64,000 nt of DNA from JACPPO01 sp965262505 (GCA_965262505.1 CBDHFM010000030.1:1364001-1428000), one strand, 5' to 3'. Numbered from the stretch's first letter, positions 24,030 to 32,086 are shown. Notes: generated by a model not told the origin, from the sequence alone. Numbers and translations are program-made.

Positions 24030-24487
24030 AGTTGCTCCGCAAAGACAGTGAACGACGCCACAAGCTCGCGGACCTTGACGCCGTTCAATTCCTCGAACGG
24101 CAGGGGCGTCTCCTCGTGCGGTCGCCCGATCGGCGGCATCTCATAGCCGACAACGGTGGGCTGTGAAAACTTGACCAGCCGGATCGCCTCGCGCATGATT
24201 CGCCTGGCCTCGGACATGCCATGGAACGCGCTGAAGACATGCAGCCTGAGATCGATCTCGGTCAGGTCAGCCCCTTGCCCAAGACCACTGATGTCACGGC
24301 CGCTGACCTCGTACCACAGGAACGGAAACGTGCCCCCCTGCGCCGGATCTTCGGTCACGCCACCCACGCAACCGGCCCCACTCGGCGTCGCCGCGGTCAG
24401 GGACGCCACGTTGAGCCTCGCCAGGATGGCCTCGGCGACCGGCTGCAGCGCGGAGTCCGGCACCTCACGCCACCTCGCCAGCGTCAA
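24026..24487 (-). CDS. Tail terminator/completion protein (DUF3168-like)
   Basis: A 153-residue protein with the pattern of DUF3168 or gpU-like tail terminators: a helical start (ALQPVAEAILARL), then FPFLWYEVSGRDISG, TEIDLRLHVFSAFHGMSEAR, helix RRIMREAIRLVKF and a final strand VRELVASFTVFAEQL. These proteins cap the tail tube where it joins the head. It overlaps the head-closure gene by 23 bp. Confidence 0.72.
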   Translation of the reverse strand: MTLARWREVPDSALQPVAEAILARLNVASLTAATPSGAGCVGGVTEDPAQGGTFPFLWYEVSGRDISGLGQGADLTEIDLRLHVFSAFHGMSEARRIMREAIRLVKFSQPTVVGYEMPPIGRPHEETPLPFEELNGVKVRELVASFTVFAEQL

Positions 24488-25055
24488 TCAACAGGAACCG
24501 GCGTGGCTCCTCTGGGTCTGGCATCACACCGTGTATTTCCAGCGTCTTCGGAGCCGCGAAACCGAACGGCGTCCACGACACCCGCATTTGTGGCGTGATG
24601 TCCGACCGGTAGTAAATCCGGCCTCGGTACGTCTGCATCGACCCGATGGCCTGCACCTCCAATCGCTCGCGCGTCCGTTGCGAGGACAGCGTCAACATGG
24701 AACCCCAGACCGTCGCAACCACTCGAAAGGCCGTCTCATGGCCACCAGACGCGTCACGCGCGAACACCGCAGTCATCGACGCACCTGTCGCGGGTGTCGC
24801 AGGGGTTCCGGCAACAGCGAACGTGTACGCCCTGGGACCCGTCACCGTGACCTGCGCTTCGACGTTGTATGCCGCCTGCCCAGCGCCCTCGTGCGCGGCG
24901 TAGTCGCCGGTTGTGAACCCGTGATCGGTCTGCGTCGTCGCCGTGGCCAGAGATCCCACCCGGGTGATGCTCGCGACCTGATGGAGCACGGGCGCGTTGG
25001 TCAAGAACGTCAGGCGCTCCGTCAACGACCCGGCGCCAGTCATCTTCGCTTTCAC
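24465..25055 (-). CDS. Head-closure / head-tail adaptor protein with inserted beta domain
   Basis: A 196-residue protein. The start (GAGSLTERLTFLTNAPV) and the second half (RERLEVQAIGSMQTYRGRIY, DITPQMRVSW, LEIHGVMPDPEEPRRFLLID) fit SPP1 gp16-like head-closure proteins, usually about 110 residues. Residues about 27-100 are an extra domain with TDHGFTTGDYAAHEGAG, then YNVEAQVTVTGPRAYTFAV, like the insert in the tail protein at 22635-23606. Overlaps its upstream neighbour by four bases. Confidence 0.72.
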   Translation of the reverse strand: MKAKMTGAGSLTERLTFLTNAPVLHQVASITRVGSLATATTQTDHGFTTGDYAAHEGAGQAAYNVEAQVTVTGPRAYTFAVAGTPATPATGASMTAVFARDASGGHETAFRVVATVWGSMLTLSSQRTRERLEVQAIGSMQTYRGRIYYRSDITPQMRVSWTPFGFAAPKTLEIHGVMPDPEEPRRFLLIDAGEVA

Positions 25056-25675
25056 GCGACCGCCTCCTGGCGGTACGGATTGATCAGCCAGTCGTACGAG
25101 TCGAGTTCCAGCGCAGTCGGCTCCCGGTGCATGGCGTGCCAGGACACCACGAGCCGGATGGCCTGCAACAGCGGCTCAGGAATACTCGACACGGCGGCGT
25201 ACCCGACGACCACCCGGATCGACACGGGCTGAAACGACCGGAGGTCGCTCGGCCAGACCGCGTCGCCAGCGAGCCCGATCCGACCGGGGAGACTCTTCGT
25301 GTCCAAGATGTAGTCGGCCACGGGCATGGTCTGCAGCGCGGCAGCGCTGTCGTAGTACTTGAGATAGGTCACTTTCTGAAGCGGCCCCCATGGCAGCGTG
25401 ATGCAATCACCATCAGGGAAGCGGTCGGCGGCGATGTCCCATGTCTGATCGGGGATCTTGATTCCCGTGTCATTCTCGACCTGTGTAGTCGCGGCGGCGG
25501 TCCAGCTGGCAAACAGGCCGTCCTCGACATCAATGCCGACGCGCGCCTGTGCCTTGACGTCAGCCAGCGACACCACGGGCGCCTTGGTGGTGTTTAGGCT
25601 GAACAGGACCGCCGTCGCGTGCATGGGCACGCGGCCACGGCTCAGCTGCCAGAACGGAGGCTGGACGACACTCAT
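25052..25675 (-). CDS. Head-tail connector protein (HK97 gp6-like)
   Basis: A 207-residue protein with the gp6-like adaptor pattern: PVVSLADVKAQARVGIDVED at the start, LFASWTAAATTQVENDTGIK, the LPWGPLQKVTYLKYYDS strand, VVVGYAAVSSIPEPLLQAIR and a final helix ending in SYDWLINPYRQE. It joins the portal to the tail. The start could be the Met at residue 18. It is striking that the portal and capsid genes that normally precede it are absent. Confidence 0.75.
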   Translation of the reverse strand: MSVVQPPFWQLSRGRVPMHATAVLFSLNTTKAPVVSLADVKAQARVGIDVEDGLFASWTAAATTQVENDTGIKIPDQTWDIAADRFPDGDCITLPWGPLQKVTYLKYYDSAAALQTMPVADYILDTKSLPGRIGLAGDAVWPSDLRSFQPVSIRVVVGYAAVSSIPEPLLQAIRLVVSWHAMHREPTALELDSYDWLINPYRQEAVA

Positions 25676-25899
25676 CGACGCGCCTTCTTCTTGCCGCGAT
25701 ATGTGCCAGACGTGAACTGGCCAGGCGGGAGCGTCGTCTGCACAACCTCAGCCGCCAACGGCGCTGTCGCCGTCCGCGCCTTGGCAGACGCCGCGTCCCG
25801 AGATGGCGCCATCGACACCGCGATTGGCCCGCCGCCTGCCGTGCAGGAGGTATGCGACGCTCCACAGATAGGGCAAGCGGGCGGGGCTTGGCGGAACAT
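25672..25899 (-). CDS. Small zinc-ribbon phage protein
   Basis: A 75-residue protein starting MFRQAPPACPICGASHTSC, with a CPxCG and a following Cys, then a basic C-terminus (TYRGKKKARR). Similar small CPxCG proteins often lie between capsid and connector genes. It is the last structural gene before the replication gene, 5 bp away. Confidence 0.6.
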   Translation of the reverse strand: MFRQAPPACPICGASHTSCTAGGGPIAVSMAPSRDAASAKARTATAPLAAEVVQTTLPPGQFTSGTYRGKKKARR

Positions 25900-25903
25900 G
25901 GAA

Positions 25904-26251
25904 CTAGGCCGCCTCCATGACGTACGTCAGGATCGCGTCGACATGCGTCGCCGTCGCCAGCGATCCGGCGGCCGGGTAGGCGTCCGTCGCCAACACGACC
26001 GGCGTGTTGGCATCCAGCGGCGTGTGCGACGCGCCGTCGGCCAAGACCGTCCATCGCCCCTGACTGAGCCACGTCCGCGGATGGGGAATGAACTTCGGGT
26101 CGTCCCACCGTTGCGCCTGCTCGTGGACCGCCGCGATGATGTCGGTGGTGGTGTGGGTATCGGGGCGGAGTCGTCGCCAGACGGCCAACGCGGCGTCCTT
26201 GCCGACCTTGCGCGGATACTCCCCCCAGAACCGATCAAAGTTCGCCTGCAT
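25904..26251 (-). CDS. Phage replication protein, C-terminal domain piece
   Basis: A 115-residue product if it starts at the Met of MQANFDRFWGEYPRKVGKDA. The pattern FWxEYPRKVGK...A..VWRRLRP and PKFIPHPRTWLSQGRW is typical of the C-terminal region of phage replication/helicase-loader proteins. It overlaps the end of the winged-helix replication protein by 17 bp in another frame. It may be the second part of a single split protein or a separate, coupled gene. GGAG precedes the ATG directly with no spacing. Confidence 0.6.
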   Translation of the reverse strand: MQANFDRFWGEYPRKVGKDAALAVWRRLRPDTHTTTDIIAAVHEQAQRWDDPKFIPHPRTWLSQGRWTVLADGASHTPLDANTPVVLATDAYPAAGSLATATHVDAILTYVMEAA

Positions 26252-26720
26252 CTCCTTTCCTAAGCCGTTTGCCGTTAGCCGTTTCGCGCGTGGCGCGCGC
26301 GCGCGAGGCCGCAGATTTTTGAAAATTCCAGTGAAAATTCCGAAATAATTTGCGCGTGCTAACGTCCATGTTGACAAAGACTTCCCGTGGTGGACAGGGG
26401 AGGTGCGTTTGCCTAGGGTGTTCGACCTTTTGATGTGCATTCCAGGTCATCGAACAGATGAACATCGCGCCTTGATGATCGAATTCCGTGACCAATGCAA
26501 TGTCGATCACCCGTTGCAACGCCGCCGCGATCTCGTCCTCGGTGTGTTGGGCCCGGAGGGCGTCGTTCTCACCTCGGAGCTTGGCGGCCGACTTCGGCAG
26601 GACCCCAAAGTCGTCAGCCGCCCACCGGTACGTGTCCCAGACACGAAACTCCAGATCCGTCAACGCCGTGACCTTGCGCGACCGGCCAATCCTCGGGTGC
26701 GTCAGTCGATCAGCCGGCAT
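26235..26720 (-). CDS. Phage replication protein, N-terminal winged-helix part
   Basis: A 161-residue protein starting MPADRLTHPRIGRSRKVTAL. The pattern ALTDLEFRVWDTYRWAADDFG, AALQRVIDIALVTEFDHQGA and FICSMTWNAHQKVEHPRQTH is common in the N-terminal DNA-binding domain of phage replication initiators. The start is set by AGGAG 10 bp upstream. The C-terminal domain expected in such proteins is encoded in the next, overlapping frame (25904-26251), so a frameshift or gene split is likely near 26250. Confidence 0.65.
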   Translation of the reverse strand: MPADRLTHPRIGRSRKVTALTDLEFRVWDTYRWAADDFGVLPKSAAKLRGENDALRAQHTEDEIAAALQRVIDIALVTEFDHQGAMFICSMTWNAHQKVEHPRQTHLPCPPREVFVNMDVSTRKLFRNFHWNFQKSAASRARATRETANGKRLRKGDAGEL

Positions 26721-26780
26721 GACGTCCCAACTCCTGCCGGCAACCCTCACACACCTTCTCGATCCGACGCCAAGGCCCGC

Positions 26781-27077
26781 TCATCCGAGCCTCCACGCTG
26801 CTACACGACGGCCGTACGGACTGAAGCATTCACGGTCTACAGGAACGACGTGCTCGCCGCAGCCGTTTCTGATGGAGTTCACACTTGATAGCGGAAGCCC
26901 GAGCATCCTGGCGGCGTCATGATCCGACACCCCGTTCGCTCCTATACGTTCCAGTAAGGTAAGGTATTCCAGTGTTTTCCTCCCCCGCGTCACAGAGGCC
27001 GCCTGCGCGGCCTGGGACGACCGGTGACGGCTGATCGGCGTGGCGCCGGCGAACGGCAGGGACAGCGCCTCAGCCAC
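26781..27077 (-). CDS. Small helix-turn-helix protein
   Basis: A 98-residue protein with the segment RKTLEYLTLLERIGANGVSD and ARMLGLPLSSVNSIRN, a winged-helix-like arrangement, then a C-terminal SPYGRRVAAWRLG. Proteins of this kind are common in phage early regions as DNA-binding regulators. GTG start at 27077 overlaps the stop of the HNH-like gene by one base; the first 25 residues are weakly supported. Confidence 0.6.
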   Translation of the reverse strand: MAEALSLPFAGATPISRHRSSQAAQAASVTRGRKTLEYLTLLERIGANGVSDHDAARMLGLPLSSVNSIRNGCGEHVVPVDRECFSPYGRRVAAWRLG

Positions 27078-27487
27078 TACGCTGCGACCTCACGGCGCAA
27101 CCTGAAGGGCTCTTTGCCGGCGGGGACGATGCGACGGTTCCAGGCGAACCTGATCGGCTTCCGGGCATCACAGCCGTCCGGCTGCAGGGCGTGCGATTCC
27201 AAGAGCCGATGGACGTCGGCACTGACCAAGAGGATGCGTTCGGGTCGGTGTCTCCACTCCGGACGCACGCGGCGCCCCGTCAAGTGATGATGCTCGCGGC
27301 GCCGTTTGTCGTTCGGGGATTTCGGCACCAGCGGAACGCCCGTGACCTGGCAGTGGTTGTCCTCGCGGAGTTCAACGGCACGGTACGCGTGCTCGAGCTT
27401 CGCGTCGTTGGCCGTCGCTCTCCAGTGCCGCGCGACCGGGGCCGGCGTGTGCTTCGGATACGGCAACGCGGACGTGTCGATCGCCAT
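27077..27487 (-). CDS. HNH-like endonuclease
   Basis: A 136-residue protein with a Cys followed by a His-rich core: CQVTGVPLVP, then RREHHHLTGRRVRPEWRHRP, then ILLVSADVHRLLESHALQPDG. The HHH-LTGRR-RPEWRH pattern resembles phage HNH-fold nucleases with a degenerate second half. Phage HNH enzymes act in recombination, packaging or genome mobility. Here it lies in the early region rather than next to a terminase. Confidence 0.65.
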   Translation of the reverse strand: MAIDTSALPYPKHTPAPVARHWRATANDAKLEHAYRAVELREDNHCQVTGVPLVPKSPNDKRRREHHHLTGRRVRPEWRHRPERILLVSADVHRLLESHALQPDGCDARKPIRFAWNRRIVPAGKEPFRLRREVAA

Positions 27488-27661
27488 CTATGAGCCCGCC
27501 TGACGCGTTGAGACCGGTCTTGACGTCTTTGCTTTCCGAGCCACTGAACGCTCGCTCAGGGCAGCCAGAACAGTCTTCTCGACGCTCCTGGCGTACTTCG
27601 CGATGCACCGGAGTTCGCAGAGCGCGTGCTGCAGCTGCTTCTCTGCGGTGATGTGCGGCAT
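27488..27661 (-). CDS. Small helical protein, unknown
   Basis: A 57-residue basic helical protein starting MPHITAEKQLQHALCELRCI and ending in a KTSRPVSTRQAGS tail. It overlaps the start of the next gene by one base (ATG at 27661). It is followed directly by the HNH-like gene. No family recognised. Confidence 0.45.
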   Translation of the reverse strand: MPHITAEKQLQHALCELRCIAKYARSVEKTVLAALSERSVARKAKTSRPVSTRQAGS

Positions 27662-27864
27662 TACCACGCTCCGGCCCACGCCGCCAGGGCGCCGCCGATC
27701 ACGAGACCGCACGCGACCAGCGACCACACCCCGCCGGCGTCACGCTCACGGCCGCCGTCTGCTTCGACCCACGCGGCCCCGTGACAGTGCGTGCCGCCCG
27801 ACAGGAGACCGGTGAGCCAGGTCGGCCACCCGAACGGCAGGCCGTGGCGCGGGGTCGTCGTCAT
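27661..27864 (-). CDS. Small membrane protein, unknown
   Basis: A 67-residue protein starting MTTTPRHGLPFGWPTWLTGL and ending in one membrane segment (VWSLVACGLVIGGALAAWAG). The start overlaps the stop of the upstream gene in an ATGA. A longer frame (to 28032) is antisense-like and was not used. No function recognised. Confidence 0.5.
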   Translation of the reverse strand: MTTTPRHGLPFGWPTWLTGLLSGGTHCHGAAWVEADGGRERDAGGVWSLVACGLVIGGALAAWAGAW

Positions 27865-28613
27865 CCCCGGACCACCACAGAGCCGGCATCGAACGCACGC
27901 AGGCCAGGAATCTTGGTCCCGCTCTTCATCGCCTTGACGACCTTCCCGATCGCGGCCTCGTCCGGCTGCAGGTACTCGCGCGGCAGGAACTGGAGCACGC
28001 GCTTGCGTTGCGCGGCGGTGAGGTCCTTCCACTTCAGGCCGACGGAGGCACCGTCGTAGACGAATTGCCAGTTTTCACGAACGCTGACGCCCGACACGGC
28101 GACGGCCGCAGACGGTGTGGCGACGACCGGTGCCGGGGCCTGGGCGGCCTGCTCGACGACCTGCGCTGCTATCTCCGGCTCACCGGCTTCCTCCAAGGCG
28201 GCAGCTTCCTCGAGCGCGCTGGCCTCCATCTGTTCCTTGAGCGCTGCCTGCTGGCGCAGGTCCTCCTCGCGTCGGAGTCGTTCTTGTTCGCGCTCCCAGC
28301 CGACGATCAGGCCAGAGATCCTGTTGCGTTCCTCCTTGATCGGCTTCAGTTGCTCGGTTTCCTTCATTGTGATGCTTCGGTGCGCCTTGAAAGCCGTGTC
28401 CTTTATGTCGCGGAAGAACGCGAGCACCGTGTCCTCGGCCCGTTTCAAGACGGGTAGGCTCTCCTTCGCTTTCTGGTACGTATCCGCGTCCGTGATCGTC
28501 CTTGGCAACTTCACCAGTTGCGCATGAATGTCGGACTCGAGGGCCTGCCGCTCGGGTTCAGGCACGTCGAACGGGACCTGTCGGACGAGTTCCGCCACGC
28601 CGCCCGTCACCAT
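27861..28613 (-). CDS. Phage coiled-coil protein near recombination genes
   Basis: A 250-residue protein starting MVTGGVAELVRQVPFDVPEP. It has a helical core (AEDTVLAFFRDIKDTAFKAH), a long Glu/Arg/Gln coiled coil (REQERLRREEDLRQQAALKE), an Ala/Glu-rich linker and a C-terminal domain ending in LRAFDAGSVVVRG. Proteins with this order often accompany phage exonuclease and annealing genes; the precise role is not known. The start is supported by GGGGGAGCGAC before ATG at 28613. Confidence 0.65.
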   Translation of the reverse strand: MVTGGVAELVRQVPFDVPEPERQALESDIHAQLVKLPRTITDADTYQKAKESLPVLKRAEDTVLAFFRDIKDTAFKAHRSITMKETEQLKPIKEERNRISGLIVGWEREQERLRREEDLRQQAALKEQMEASALEEAAALEEAGEPEIAAQVVEQAAQAPAPVVATPSAAVAVSGVSVRENWQFVYDGASVGLKWKDLTAAQRKRVLQFLPREYLQPDEAAIGKVVKAMKSGTKIPGLRAFDAGSVVVRG

Positions 28614-28632
28614 GTCGCTCCCCCTTCCTTCT

Positions 28633-29370
28633 TCATCGCTCGTCATCCCATCCGGTGATCGGGTTTGGTCGCCGCCCCTGGTCGTGGACCAGCGCGAGCG
28701 CTCCGAGAAATTTCTGGAAGTCGCGTGGGTCGGAGTAGAGCGACTCGCGCGCGATGCGGCCGTCTTTGAACAGCCGGATCGACCGGCGCCGGACCAATGG
28801 ACCGTGGGCGCGCAGTTCGACGCCGAGCGCCGCGTCGGCCGTACCCATCTCGAGGAGGGCACCGAGATAGGCGGCCAGCTGGAGGTCGGCCGCGACCACG
28901 TCCGGCTCCCCGCTCTTGAAATCCCCGACGAACAACCAACCGTCCGAGTGGAGAGCCAAGAGATCGAGCGTACCGGCATACCCGTGCCGGATCGACCACA
29001 CGGGCATCTCCGCTCGGTAGACCTGCCGGACGTGCGCCTCGAGATACGTCTTCCCCGACTCCAGGTAGCCGCGGACCTCGTCGTCGATCGAGTCGTCGTC
29101 GAGGTCGCCTTCGAGGAGCAAGTGCAGCGCCGTGTGGACCCGCTGCCCACGGTCTCGCGCCTCGGCGAGCCGCCGGCCGCGCGAGACGAGCGCCAGCACG
29201 CCATCGGCTGGCGACCGCGTGCCATCCGCGATCTGATCGGTCAGGTCCTGGTAGAAGCTGACGTACCCGCTGGCCCGGAGGACCTGGGTCACCGACGGCA
29301 CCGGGATCCCGTTGAGCCGATAGGCGTGCGTGGCGTCGTCGAACGTGAGCGGGCAGAGGGTGGTCGTCAT
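28633..29370 (-). CDS. PD-(D/E)XK family exonuclease (Cas4/RecB-like)
   Basis: A 245-residue nuclease. The motif order is conserved: VPSVTQVLRASGYVSF at the N-terminus, RGQRVHTALHLLLEGDLD (the His helix), YAGTLDLLALHSDGWLFVGD followed by FKSG (the D...D/E-X-K core) and DLQLAAYLGALLEM. It likely degrades one DNA strand in phage recombination, working with an annealing protein. It is packed against the interrupted gene downstream of the IS insertion. Confidence 0.82.
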   Translation of the reverse strand: MTTTLCPLTFDDATHAYRLNGIPVPSVTQVLRASGYVSFYQDLTDQIADGTRSPADGVLALVSRGRRLAEARDRGQRVHTALHLLLEGDLDDDSIDDEVRGYLESGKTYLEAHVRQVYRAEMPVWSIRHGYAGTLDLLALHSDGWLFVGDFKSGEPDVVAADLQLAAYLGALLEMGTADAALGVELRAHGPLVRRRSIRLFKDGRIARESLYSDPRDFQKFLGALALVHDQGRRPNPITGWDDER

Positions 29371-30324
29371 CTACCCGTCCTCGCCCGGTTGCCGCCCAGC
29401 ATTCCCGAAGATCTCGCCAGCCGTCAACGCCTCACCCGGGGCCTCGGCCGGGCGTGGCGGGTCTGCATCGGCGATCGACACGCCGACCGCGTTGGTGAAC
29501 GTCCGGCCGTTCTTCTCGGTTTCCGTGTAAGCCAGGTTGACCGCGTGGTCGGTACCTTCGAAGGCCGTGGCGTCCTTCGCCAGCGACTCCGTGAACGTGC
29601 TGAAATACCGGTTGTCGCCCTTGAGGCGGATGAGCCAGTAGGTCTTGCCGGCGGGCTTCTCGACCTTCAAAACGTGACCCGTGACGACCAGGGCGCCCTC
29701 GGGGAGCGGCCTCGCGGTGGGCGCTGGCGCGGCTCCGGCGGTGGCCGAGCGCCGCTGCGGTTGCTTGGTCTCTGGCTTCGGTGCGTCGTGGCTGATGACG
29801 GACTCCCGCAGCTCTTCGGTCAGGTCTTCGAGGTCCTGCGCGAAGATGTCGGACGCCCCGAGCGAGACGAGCGTGAGGGCAATCAACGCACGCTTGGTCG
29901 CCATCTTCAGGATCGTGTTGGCGACATCGGCCGGCGAACTCCGGATCTGCTTGGCCTTGTACGCCGGCTGATTGTTCCGTCCCTTGAACCACTTCTCTCG
30001 GCGCATCCCCGGGTCCGTCTCGTTCCACTCCTGGTCACAGACGGGTTTGACCCAGCGGTACTTGGTTTCCGACGACGAGCACTCCCCCACCATCTCCCCG
30101 ACGACCTCGCCGGTGACCTGGTTGGTGCCGCGGACGGTGACGCGGTAGCGCACCTCATCGTGGGTCGACAGATCCTCGATGGTCGACGGGGATGCCGCGA
30201 TACGAAACGTCATCAGCAACAGCTCGGCGCCCGGCTTGTAGAGCGTCGGCTTCGGAGTGCCGGGGATGGTCCCGAAGTGCGTGCCGTCCTTCCGACGTCC
30301 CCCCGTCTTCAGTAGCACTTCGGT

Positions 30325-31173
30325 TTAGAGTCCGGCGGTGACTGTACTGCGTTCCGCGACCAGCCGCTTGGCGTACTGGGCGGGCGTGAGCCCGCCCAGT
30401 CCCTTCTTCGGCCGCTCCTCGTTGTACTCGCGTCGCCAGGCCTCGACGAGGACCTGGGTATGGACCAGACTCGTGAACCAGTGCTCGTTGAGGCACTCGT
30501 CGCGGAACCGGCCGTTGAACGATTCGATATAGGCGTTCTGATTCGGCTTGCCCGGCTCGATCAGGCGCAACGTGACGCCGTGCGTATGGGCCCATGTCAG
30601 CATGGCGCGCCCGCAGAACTCCTTCCCGTTGTCGGTGCGCAAGATACGCGGCAGGCCGCGCTTGAGCGCGAGTTGATCGAGCACGCGGGTGACCGGCAGC
30701 CCACCGAACGCGCGGGCCGGCACGATGGCCACCGCTTCGGTGGTCGCGTCATCGACGACGGTCAGGCACTTCACCACCCGTCCCTCGGCCGTGCGGTCGA
30801 AGACGAAGTCGGCAGACCAGACCTCGTTCGGCGCCTGGGGGCGTACCAGGGGCTGGCGGTCCGCCACCGGGATCTTCTTGCGTCGCCGCCGACGTACCTG
30901 CAGCCTAGCCTCGGTATACAGGCGCTCCACCCGCTTGTGGTTGACCCGTGTTCCCGCCTGCCGCAGCTTGAGGTAGATCATCCCGGCACCGTAGCGACGG
31001 TGCCGGTGCGCTAAGGTCACGATGCGGGCTCGCAACGCCGCGTTAGTATCCGGCGCCGGGGTGTATCGCAGCGACGAGGCACTCATGTGCACCAGCGCGA
31101 GCGCGCGCCGCTCGCTCACCCCCTGCGCGGTCATATCCCGCACCAGCACCCGTCGGGCTGGGGCGGTCACCAC
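30325..31173 (-). CDS. IS3 transposase OrfB (DDE integrase domain)
   Basis: A 282-residue catalytic half. It has the HTH_21-like segment RHRRYGAGMIYLKLRQAGTR and a DDE domain: NEVWSADFVFDRTAEGRVVK (D), ILRTDNGKEFCGRAM (D) and NQNAYIESFNGRFRDECLNE (E). It is expressed mainly as a -1 frameshift fusion with OrfA; the GTG at 31173 lies in the overlap. Both halves look intact. Confidence 0.92.
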   Translation of the reverse strand: MVTAPARRVLVRDMTAQGVSERRALALVHMSASSLRYTPAPDTNAALRARIVTLAHRHRRYGAGMIYLKLRQAGTRVNHKRVERLYTEARLQVRRRRRKKIPVADRQPLVRPQAPNEVWSADFVFDRTAEGRVVKCLTVVDDATTEAVAIVPARAFGGLPVTRVLDQLALKRGLPRILRTDNGKEFCGRAMLTWAHTHGVTLRLIEPGKPNQNAYIESFNGRFRDECLNEHWFTSLVHTQVLVEAWRREYNEERPKKGLGGLTPAQYAKRLVAERSTVTAGL

Positions 31174-31430
31174 TTTTTTCGCAACGCATCGCGCGTCACC
31201 TCGTTGTCCAGCACGGACTCGGCCAGCAGCTTCTTCAGCCGCGTATTCTCGGCAATCAGCTCCTTCAGGCGTTTCGCGTCCGAGACGGTCATCCCGCCGA
31301 ACTTATTCCGCCAGAGGTAGTAACTGGCCTCCGAGAACCCGTGCCGGCGGCACAGGTCCTTCACCGGCAGGCCCGCTTCGGACTCCCGCAGGAACCCGAT
31401 GATCTGCGCCTCGCTGAATCGTTGCTTCAC
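31167..31430 (-). CDS. IS3 transposase OrfA
   Basis: An 87-residue helix-turn-helix protein (RFSEAQIIGFLRESEAGLPV, then KDLCRRHGFSEASYYLWRNK) with a C-terminal leucine-zipper helix (LKELIAENTRLKKLLAESVL). It ends in RKKW at a TGA. The slippery A AAA AAG at 31173-31179 in the correct phase would produce the OrfAB fusion transposase. Confidence 0.9.
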   Translation of the reverse strand: MKQRFSEAQIIGFLRESEAGLPVKDLCRRHGFSEASYYLWRNKFGGMTVSDAKRLKELIAENTRLKKLLAESVLDNEVTRDALRKKW

Positions 31431-31687
31431 GTCCGATCTCCCTTCTCGTGAGCTCGGACTCTAAACCCGGGTGCTACTCAATTCGGGGGGGACGTCGCTT
31501 CATCAGGGCCTTCATGACCTCCTGAATGCGGTGGACGCGGGCGATGACCTCCGTGGTGGGCAACACCCCGCGATCGATGACGGGGGGCGGTGCGGGCGGG
31601 TCGGTCTGTGCTAGACTCTCGTGCATCGCGGTTGTCCTTTCTGGGCCCGGGTGCGCAGGGCACGCATCCGGGCCTTTTTTGGTGTGT

Positions 31688-32086
31688 CTAGGCCGCGAGA
31701 ACGTCGTCGCGCGGCCCCTGAATCACCACCCCGATCACCTCGGCGGCGTACTGCTCCGACTGCAGGTTGAAGTCCCGCATCTGCTCGGCGGACATCCGCG
31801 ACAACGTCTCGACGTCGGGCGGCATGAAGCGGGCGCGAAACTCCTGGTCCATTTCCTTCACCGTGTAGCCGGTCCACTCGACGCACTGTTTGACGATGTA
31901 GCCGTAGAACCACTTCAGCTGGTGATGCCGCTTGGCGTCAGCCTCGCGCGCGATGCTGATGACGAACCGCTCGCCGGCGCCGGGCTTCAGCTTCCGCAAC
32001 CCGGCGGTGAAGAGGATCTGGTCGTCGAGGACGAGTCGCCCACGATCCGCATCCCAGCTCGTCGCGGCGGTGACGCGGGCGCTCAT
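31688..32086 (-). CDS. Phage early protein, NinB-like pattern
   Basis: A 132-residue protein starting MSARVTAATSWDADRGRLVL. The sequence AKRHHQLKWFYGYIVKQCVE, then TGYTVKEMDQEFRARFMPPD and a final EQYAAEVIGVVIQGP, has the layout of phage proteins with a rotated WYxG-GY..xE motif, usually annotated as hypothetical or NinB-like recombination proteins. It starts in an ATGA overlap with the gene before it. The assignment is tentative. Confidence 0.55.
   Translation of the reverse strand: MSARVTAATSWDADRGRLVLDDQILFTAGLRKLKPGAGERFVISIAREADAKRHHQLKWFYGYIVKQCVEWTGYTVKEMDQEFRARFMPPDVETLSRMSAEQMRDFNLQSEQYAAEVIGVVIQGPRDDVLAA

Larger units (their letters stand above)
30293..31497 (-). mobile_element. 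IS3 family element (IS407-like)
   Basis: A 1205-bp element. Imperfect terminal inverted repeats of about 42 bp begin CGACGTCCCCCC on both ends and share AGTAGCAC and GGTTTAGAGTCCG. The target duplication is CTTC (30289-30292 and 31498-31501), 4 bp as usual for this group. It carries overlapping orfA and orfB with an A6G slippery site. Confidence 0.9.
29371..31626 (-). pseudogene. Phage recombination-type gene interrupted by IS3 element
   Basis: The gene starts at ATG 31626 (AAAGGA upstream), reads 43 codons ending MKALMK at 31498, is then cut by the IS at 30293-31497 with a 4-bp duplication CTTC, and resumes in frame with DGTHFGTIPGTPKPTLYK to the stop at 29371. Removing the IS gives a 348-residue protein. 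The motif ADVANTILKMATKRALIALT, then SDIFAQDLEDL, is one I associate with phage proteins encoded beside exonucleases, possibly in strand annealing. Cys residues in VKPVCDQEW are a further feature. The left fragment could still be made as a 315-residue product from a GTG at 30318. Confidence 0.75.

Noticed and set aside
28528..30315. A 595-codon open frame on the plus strand
   Set aside because: It is antisense to the exonuclease and the recombination-type gene, has no recognisable domain and a Arg/Glu-rich composition typical of reverse reading in GC-rich DNA.
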